A stretch of DNA of 64,000 nt from Effrenium voratum. Taxonomy: Eukaryota > Sar > Dinophyceae > Suessiales > Symbiodiniaceae. Within the stretch, counting starts at the first letter, position 1. Every line of letters begins with the position of its first letter. A program made the position numbers and the translations under genes. The notes beneath the pieces were generated by a model that was given only the letters and a program-made list of their open reading frames with translations, did no database searches and was not told the DNA's origin. The stretch is taken from positions 405,490-469,489 of the forward strand of contig CAUJNA010003495.1 of assembly GCA_963377175.1 (NCBI GenBank), given 5' to 3'. This document shows positions 58,962-64,000 of the stretch, in pieces.

Positions 58962-59575
58962 TCACTCTAACCAAGCAAACTCTCCCGCCTGCTCGTAATA
59001 CTTGGTCACCTGCCGATCCAACAGAGCCATCCAGCCGTGAACCCGAGAAATCACTGCCCGGAGTTGCCACGTAGGCCACGTAGGCCACAGGGGTTGTATG
59101 GGGTTTTGCACCCTTCTTGGCATGAAGTCCCTCCCCAAAACGGTCCAAAGTCGACGCATTGAATTGCGGGCCAAATAAAGCCGAAACTTCCAAGGCGTCT
59201 TTCCTGGCCTCGCCAACTGGATCCTCCACCTAGTGCGAAGGCTTCATGTTGCGCGGTTGCGCGCTTGCGGCCGGCCACGGGTCAGAAAAATGACCCAGGT
59301 GTTGGATACTTTGTTTGCTGTTTGCAGCCTTCACTTTACGCCGTGGCCCTGGCTTCAATGGTAGTTCTGCAGGTCTGTTGGCAAAAGATTACGATGATCT
59401 TTTCGAGCGCTGATTTTGCGGCTAGAAAACCGCACCATGCTGATAAACCTGCCTGCCAGCGCTTTAGACGTCCGGCAGCGGAGAAATCTGTCGTAGAAGT
59501 GCTTGCTGGTGCCATGTGCTCAGCAGAATCGTGATGCGGTGAGCGTGTTTCAAAGAGCACATCAAGGGCAGACAT
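58962..59575 (-). CDS. Two exon-like islands, unknown host gene
   Basis: Minus strand about 59575-59345 encodes RLKRWQAGLSAWCGFLAAKS followed by ALEKIIVIFCQQTCRTT. About 59216-58962 encodes QLRAVISRVHGWMALLDRQV then TKYYEQAGEFAWLE. Both look protein-like and lie upstream of 58504-58794 on the same strand. Confidence 0.3.
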
Positions 59576-59980
59576 GTGGAAAAGAACCTTGTTCGGCCGG
59601 AAATACCGGCGGCCCCTTCGAAAATGTTGAGATGCCTAACATCCCCCTTTTCTGGTAGGAGCCCACGCCCAGGTGAAGAGCAGCGGATGCCGCGCGGGGA
59701 TGCACATCAGGGGCCTCGGCCAAAAAAAGCGCGCAACGCGAACCCCAAAGCAGTCGCCTTAGGAAGCGGAACGCGGAACCTGAGGCTTTCGCATCCTACT
59801 CGAAGAACCTACAAAAAAAGTGTAAAGCACCCCGTATCTTCCGTACGCTTTTTGAAACCCAGGTTTCTCCTCTCAAAACCTGGTTATGTTTTGGAACCCA
59901 CTTTTTTGCAGGATTTTGGAGTAGCAGGATCTGACGAATGCTACCTGAACCGCAAGGATTGTTGGGGGTTCCGCGTCTGA

Positions 59981-60319
59981 TCAATGCCGAAGGAAGCGCC
60001 GCATGAAAACCTCCAGCCGACGCTTCCGTTTCGCGCGGCAAACCTTCGAAGGAAAAACCTCAAGCCGAGGCAGCGAGCGAGCCGGGGGTTTTCGTTCAGC
60101 CGCGAGCGGAACGGACATCAACCGCCACTTATTGAGGCAGTCATTGCGCCGTTCGCGGGTTCGGCGATGCGCTTCCTCGCTGGATAGCCCAGTGAGAAGG
60201 CACAGGTTTACAGTCCAAGAAGCAAAGGCGGGCCCCATGGTTTCCTTTCTGATGAACAAGGCCCCCACTCTTGGAATACCTCTAGCTATGCTCTTCCTTC
60301 TTTTTCGGAGGGTGTTCAT
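59981..60319 (-). CDS. Possible basic ORF downstream of the oxidoreductase
   Basis: The minus strand encodes LCLLTGLSSEEAHRRTRERR and LEVFPSKVCRAKRKRRLEVF before a stop at 59981. It is rich in Arg and Lys and starts 12 bases after the oxidoreductase stop. It may be 3' UTR read by chance or an exon of another gene. Confidence 0.2.
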   Translation of the reverse strand: MNTLRKRRKSIARGIPRVGALFIRKETMGPAFASWTVNLCLLTGLSSEEAHRRTRERRNDCLNKWRLMSVPLAAERKPPARSLPRLEVFPSKVCRAKRKRRLEVFMRRFLRH

Positions 60320-60331
60320 CTGAAGCGAAAA

Positions 60332-61645
60332 TCACATGGTGGCCTGTTGCGGGGCGCCATAGTCCCCCATGCCCTTGAGGCCATGTGCCCCTGCAAACTT
60401 TGGCAGAAGCCCGGGCATGAACACGGCGGGGCCCTCGCCTTCCGCGGGCCCGCAGCAGTTGCCGCAGGCGCCGGAGCACCCGGGGACGCAGCACCAGCAG
60501 CAGGGCGGCGGGCAGAAGGGGAAGCCGCCCCCGCAGGGCAGGCAGCAGCAGACCTGCGCCGGCGGCGGCAGCCCGTGCCAAATCATGTAGCCACCTGGCC
60601 CGTGGCCGATCTTCACGTTCATCGGATGAACCATTATGGGCTTGTGGACGTGCGCCGTCAGCTTCTTGCCCTCCAAGAACGCCACGGCCTGCTGGCCGCA
60701 GTGCTTGGCGGCCTCCGTGACTGTTCCAGACACTGGGTGCCCGGGCATCTTCTTGTTGGTGACGTTCACACCGAAAACTTCCGGGTGGACGGAGGACTGC
60801 AGGGAGTCGTTCACCACCAGGGCGCCTTTCTCATCCAGAAGGCCAGAGTTGGAGGAGCGCAGAAAGCTCGTGTAGAGCCCGGGAGAGTAGCATGGGATGT
60901 AGACGTCGAAGTCCAAGGTTTCACCGCTGTCAAGCTTCACGCTGCCGGTTTTGAGCACGGGCTCCTCAAACTCCTTGTCCGAGATCGTCCCTTGCTTCAC
61001 CTCGATCTTGTACTTGTTGGTCAAGATGTCCGTGACCTTGGCCACCATCTTGGGGTCCGGCTTCTCGGCCTTGGCGCCGAAGTCGGAGTCCAGGACTCCG
61101 CCGGACCGCGACAGCAGGATCACCCTGGCGCCGTGCCCGACCCGGGCCCGGAAGTCCCCGCACATCTCGAGGCCCACCAAACCCGCGCCGTTGAAGACCA
61201 CGGTCTTGGCGCCCCGCAGCGCGGCGCCGCAGGCCTTCACCTCCGAGATGCGCTCGGAGAGGCTCATGCCGGGGCTGGGGCGGATCAGCGGACTGCGCTG
61301 ACCCGTGGCAACGATCAGCGCCTTGAAGGAGATGACTTGCCCGGCGTGGGGGCCCTTGTTCATCAGGGTGATCTCCTTCTTGTCGCAGTCGATGGTCTCC
61401 GCGGAGCTCAAGAAGTACTCGACTTGGCTGGACTTCATCTTCCACTTCGCCGGATCCCCGGAGGTCCACTTCTCGTGCTCCTCCGGGCTGTTCAGACAGA
61501 TGGCCGCCGCGAAGCTCAGCTCGCAGAAGGTGAAGCCATGGACGTAGGCCACCGTGGCCGTCTTGCTCTTCTTCAAGATCCCCTCAACCGCATGGAAGGC
61601 ACTCGACCCCGCGCCCACCACCGCCACGTCGAAGCTCTTTGCCAT
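60332..61645 (-). CDS. AIFM2/FSP1-like FAD-dependent NAD(P)H oxidoreductase
   Basis: Start chosen at MAKSFDVAVVGAGSSAFHAV (61645), because the FAD-binding strand and GAGSSA turn follow at once; the frame is open 15 codons further. The FAD Rossmann fold is at residues 5-35, the LIVATGQRS box at about 135, and a second dinucleotide fold VVFNGAGLVGLEMCGDF at about 175. C-terminal FAD contacts are HPEVFGVNVTN at about 300. This is the layout of AIF-M2/FSP1, an oxidoreductase that reduces quinones at membranes. After residue 375 a tail very rich in Cys, Gly and Pro (CCCLPCGGGFPFCPPP) looks like an S-acylation membrane anchor. It is about 437 codons, intronless, with high GC at third positions. No spliced-leader relic was seen upstream. 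Confidence 0.85.
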   Translation of the reverse strand: MAKSFDVAVVGAGSSAFHAVEGILKKSKTATVAYVHGFTFCELSFAAAICLNSPEEHEKWTSGDPAKWKMKSSQVEYFLSSAETIDCDKKEITLMNKGPHAGQVISFKALIVATGQRSPLIRPSPGMSLSERISEVKACGAALRGAKTVVFNGAGLVGLEMCGDFRARVGHGARVILLSRSGGVLDSDFGAKAEKPDPKMVAKVTDILTNKYKIEVKQGTISDKEFEEPVLKTGSVKLDSGETLDFDVYIPCYSPGLYTSFLRSSNSGLLDEKGALVVNDSLQSSVHPEVFGVNVTNKKMPGHPVSGTVTEAAKHCGQQAVAFLEGKKLTAHVHKPIMVHPMNVKIGHGPGGYMIWHGLPPPAQVCCCLPCGGGFPFCPPPCCWCCVPGCSGACGNCCGPAEGEGPAVFMPGLLPKFAGAHGLKGMGDYGAPQQATM

Positions 61646-62003
61646 GAGAAGCACAGAAAAGCAGAGTCTATCCCTGCTGGAAGCTGGCAATGGCTGGATC
61701 CAACGGGTCTTGCTTCAAAACCCTTGATTGGCAGTTTGGGCTTGGTGGCTTGGATTTGATCCCCGGGTTCTTGTAGAGGGTAAATGGGAAGCTCTCCACC
61801 AACAAACCATCAATCCAGACCGCCAATCAGAGCTTCAGCTGATCTGGAATGGGCATGTGTGTGTGCTTTTCCTTTGGGCGATGGTGGGGGACAGTCCCAA
61901 CCATAAAATGGAAGCTGAACGGAGTTGCCCCGATCTTCATGTCCTCTTGTGGAATCCCTAAAAGGGGAAGAGGTAGGTACAAGGGTGGGGCAGTTCAGAG
62001 TCT

Positions 62004-62150
62004 TCAGGCCGCGCCCAAAACTGGGCCTCCCTGCGCTGCCTTCGCGTGGCCCTCCGCCGTGTTCTCCTCCCCCGTCAGCGGGCACATCCGCGCCGTCCAC
62101 TCCTTCGCCGTGCGGTAGATTTTCTCAAGACGGCGAATGCAAATCCCCCC
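62004..62150 (-). CDS. Exon-like island, unknown protein
   Basis: The minus strand encodes RRLEKIYRTAKEWTARMCPL then TGEENTAEGHAKAAQGGP. A CAG/TT border near the end is not a canonical donor. It lies about 360 bases upstream of the oxidoreductase start on the same strand. Confidence 0.35.
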   Translation of the reverse strand, partial: GGICIRRLEKIYRTAKEWTARMCPLTGEENTAEGHAKAAQGGPVLGAA

Positions 62151-62163
62151 CCCGGACAACAAA

Positions 62164-62165
<2 letters not shown>

Positions 62166-62236
<71 letters not shown>
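62166..62236. repeat. AC microsatellite
   Basis: Uninterrupted AC dinucleotides on the plus strand, about 35 copies. Confidence 0.98.
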
Positions 62237-62238
<2 letters not shown>

Positions 62239-62396
62239 TTCCAGGACACATTGTGCAAGGAACAGTCTTGCGCGCCAACGAGGACGCTTGCGCACCGACA
62301 AGGAACAGCGAACACACTTGCGCGCCAACATGCGCCGACAGTGAGCACGCTTATGCTTGTGCACCAAGGAGAAACATGGGAAGATAAGTTTATCAA

Positions 62397-62650
62397 GCAG
62401 AACCGAGAGACAAATGCAGGCCCATACTGGGAGACAAGTAAATGCGCACGCAGGAGCATGCGGCCTGGCAATCTGGCAGAACCGAGAGACAAATGCAGGC
62501 CCATACTGGGAGACAAGTAAATGCGCACGCAGGAGCATGCGGCCTGGCAATCTGGCAGAACCGAGAGACAAATGCAGGCCCATACTGGAAGACAAGCAAA
62601 TGCGTACCCTGGCGAGCATGCGGCCCGGCCATCTGGCAGCATGCGGCCTG
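62397..62650. repeat. 79-bp minisatellite, three copies
   Basis: Units starting GCAGAACCGAGAGACAAATG begin at 62397, 62476 and 62555, exactly 79 bp apart. 79 is not a multiple of three, so it is not a protein repeat. Confidence 0.95.
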
Positions 62651-62879
62651 TTCTTTTTAGAAGAGTAAGAACCCCAACAGTAAATTTGTTTGGGGGAAAA
62701 AACAAACACAAACCAAAACCGCTTCGGAAAGTGCTGCGTACCGAATACCGGAGAAAAACCAAATGGTTGGCTCGGTGGAGCTTTCTCCCAGCGAATCGGA
62801 TCCCCACTGAAAGGCCGGCGCCTGGATGGCCAGCAAGTAGAACGGCCGCTGGTCCTGATCCCGACATGTGGGTATGGGT

Positions 62880-62935
62880 CAAATTCACTTACTAGGGTTC
62901 CATGTGGGGTGCCTATTTTGGACCCACAGTCATGT
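62880..62935. repeat. Dispersed ACTTACCAGGGTTCCATT repeat, copy
   Basis: ACTTACTAGGGTTCCATGTG then GCCTATTTTGGACCC. Related copies are at 35090-35130 (same strand) and about 63945-63990 (opposite strand), so a short interspersed family is present. Confidence 0.6.
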
Positions 62936-63075
62936 GGCTGTCGTCAAACATAGGGCCCATCAAAATGGGTTGCCCTAGCTGGCAAACGGAAAGGACGGAA
63001 ACCTGCGGTTTGTCTGGTCCAACTTCGAAACAAAACCCACATGTTCCGCCGAGCTCAACCCATTTCCACCTATGA

Positions 63076-63351
63076 TTGAAGCTGGGTTCTTTCTCGCACG
63101 GCTTCCGCCTCAACTCTCTCACACTCGACACACTCCTCTCGGATCATCCGCATGCCAGCTCGCGCACGCTTGCTGGATGCCTGTGGCTGCTACTCTCGGA
63201 CTTGGCCCAAGCAACTGGGGTTGCTCAACAACTCAGCAAAACAAAAGTCCAAATGGAAGGTAAAAGGCAGCTCAAAGAAATGATGGAAAATAATGGAGGG
63301 GCCGGAAGATTCTTAGCAATGCAGCATCTCCCACGAGAGCAGAAGCACTGA
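63076..63351 (+). CDS. Exon-like open frame, plus strand
   Basis: It encodes SRTLAGCLWLLLSDLAQATG then QLSKTKVQMEGKRQLKEMME and a TGA stop at 63349-63351. It may be a last exon; an acceptor-like CATGCCAG lies near 63155. No family recognised. Confidence 0.35.
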   Translation: MKLGSFSHGFRLNSLTLDTLLSDHPHASSRTLAGCLWLLLSDLAQATGVAQQLSKTKVQMEGKRQLKEMMENNGGAGRFLAMQHLPREQKH

Positions 63352-63555
63352 CTTTTTGAACATGCAATTGCTCAGTCTGTTTGCACAGGCTGTGCAGTTT
63401 GCGCCGTGCCACCTCTCCTGTGAGAATCTGCATGCCAACCTACAAGCGTGTAGCTTTCACTACGTTTCGTGTTTCTTCGCTTTCATCTTCATTCCATCCT
63501 TGCCCGCCAAACATGTTCTCCTCTGCTCGCCAGCGCACCTTAGTGGGCCCAGGGC

Positions 63556-63730
63556 TTGCGCGCGGCGGCAATGGAGGAGCGACGGGCCAGGATGCGTCTC
63601 GTCTCACAGAAGGTGGGAACCAACCCCCAAACGGCCGGCAACTTGCCTGCGCGGGACCGAAACCTCACGCGCCAGATTCGCGGCGAAGGTTTGGGCTTTG
63701 GGCCCGTGAGAAAACTGGATAGATCACTGT
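63556..63730 (+). CDS. Exon-like open frame, plus strand
   Basis: It encodes MEERRARMRLVSQKVGTNPQ then LPARDRNLTRQIRGEGLGFG, a basic, protein-like stretch. Borders are not assigned. It could be the first exon of a gene reading out of the window. Confidence 0.35.
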
Positions 63731-64000
63731 GCCTCGCGCCGCGTGCACCCCCCGGCAAGACGTTAGGGCTTCAAAGCCCGGGATGCCTGAAATCCGTTTC
63801 CTTCCTTGGCTCGGCTTTTCTTCTCGCAGCTCTTGGGTTCAACAGGGATCCGGATGCTTTATACACCTGAACATTGCAACTTGTAAATGGTGGTGTCCCT
63901 TTATTTTGGTTGCTGAAAAAGCCACATGAATCAAATGGCTGTGGCTCAAAAAACCGGTACCAAAATGGAACCCTGGTAAGTGGAAACATGGACCGGAATC

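Noticed and set aside
60347..61759. 470-codon plus-strand open frame
   Set aside because: It is the antisense shadow of the GC-rich oxidoreductase gene and shows no domain.
62004..62888. 294-codon minus frame with Cys/Val runs
   Set aside because: Its middle is the AC microsatellite and the 79-bp minisatellite. Only the short end at 62004-62150 looks coding.

Overview
The window looks like nuclear DNA of a dinoflagellate. Three minus-strand sites read like the dinoflagellate spliced leader (known sequence CCGTAGCCATTTTGGCTCAAG up to its variable first base): an exact 16-nt match at 54908-54923, an 11-nt match in both LTRs of a retrotransposon, and a gapped 22-nt version at 8616-8637. The rest fits: little intact host coding, short exon-like islands with GT/AG edges, large retroelements, abundant satellites. 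The species cannot be told from this sequence. Every real gene called with confidence lies on the minus strand.

Layout. (1) 1 to about 9124: 5' part of a Ty1/copia-type retrotransposon, element A, running off the left edge: LTR, tRNA primer site, gag in two long ORFs, a canonical -1 slippery heptamer, and pol (protease, integrase). (2) 9125-12353: non-coding spacer with one possible small exon and AT-rich satellites. (3) 12354-33475: a complete 21.1-kb LTR retrotransposon, element B, with 384/385-bp LTRs beginning TGTGATT and ending AATCACA, a GTATA target-site duplication, primer site and polypurine tract. Its sense order is gag (coiled coil, multi-zinc Cys-rich domain, capsid-like region, CCCH finger), protease, integrase, a methyltransferase-like region, dUTPase, RT, RNase H, then about 7 kb of extra ORFs ending in a 1179-codon ORF with an Arg/Asp-rich tail. 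(4) 33481-48200: satellites, palindromes and scattered exon-like islands. (5) 48263-54923: a second retroelement class with a DIRS/VIPER-like RT-RNase H and a tyrosine-recombinase-like ORF, starting just after a spliced-leader relic. (6) 55000-64000: repeats, exon-like islands and one clear intronless host gene at 60332-61645, an AIFM2/FSP1-like FAD oxidoreductase with a cysteine-rich tail.

The most unusual signal is inside element B. At least 47 tiny perfect palindromes, 10-16 bp, all have the same kind of 4-base loop (TANC on the plus strand, GNTA in the element's sense strand) and almost always a C-G closing pair, in one orientation, across the whole internal region. They are absent from the related element A and from the flanks. 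The sense form c(GNTA)g belongs to the unusually stable d(cGNNAg) DNA tetraloop class. The 48-55 kb element carries a different private mini-hairpin of its own. Together with the spliced-leader relics at the 5' ends of these retroelements, this suggests a link between dinoflagellate trans-splicing, retrotransposition and hairpin spread.
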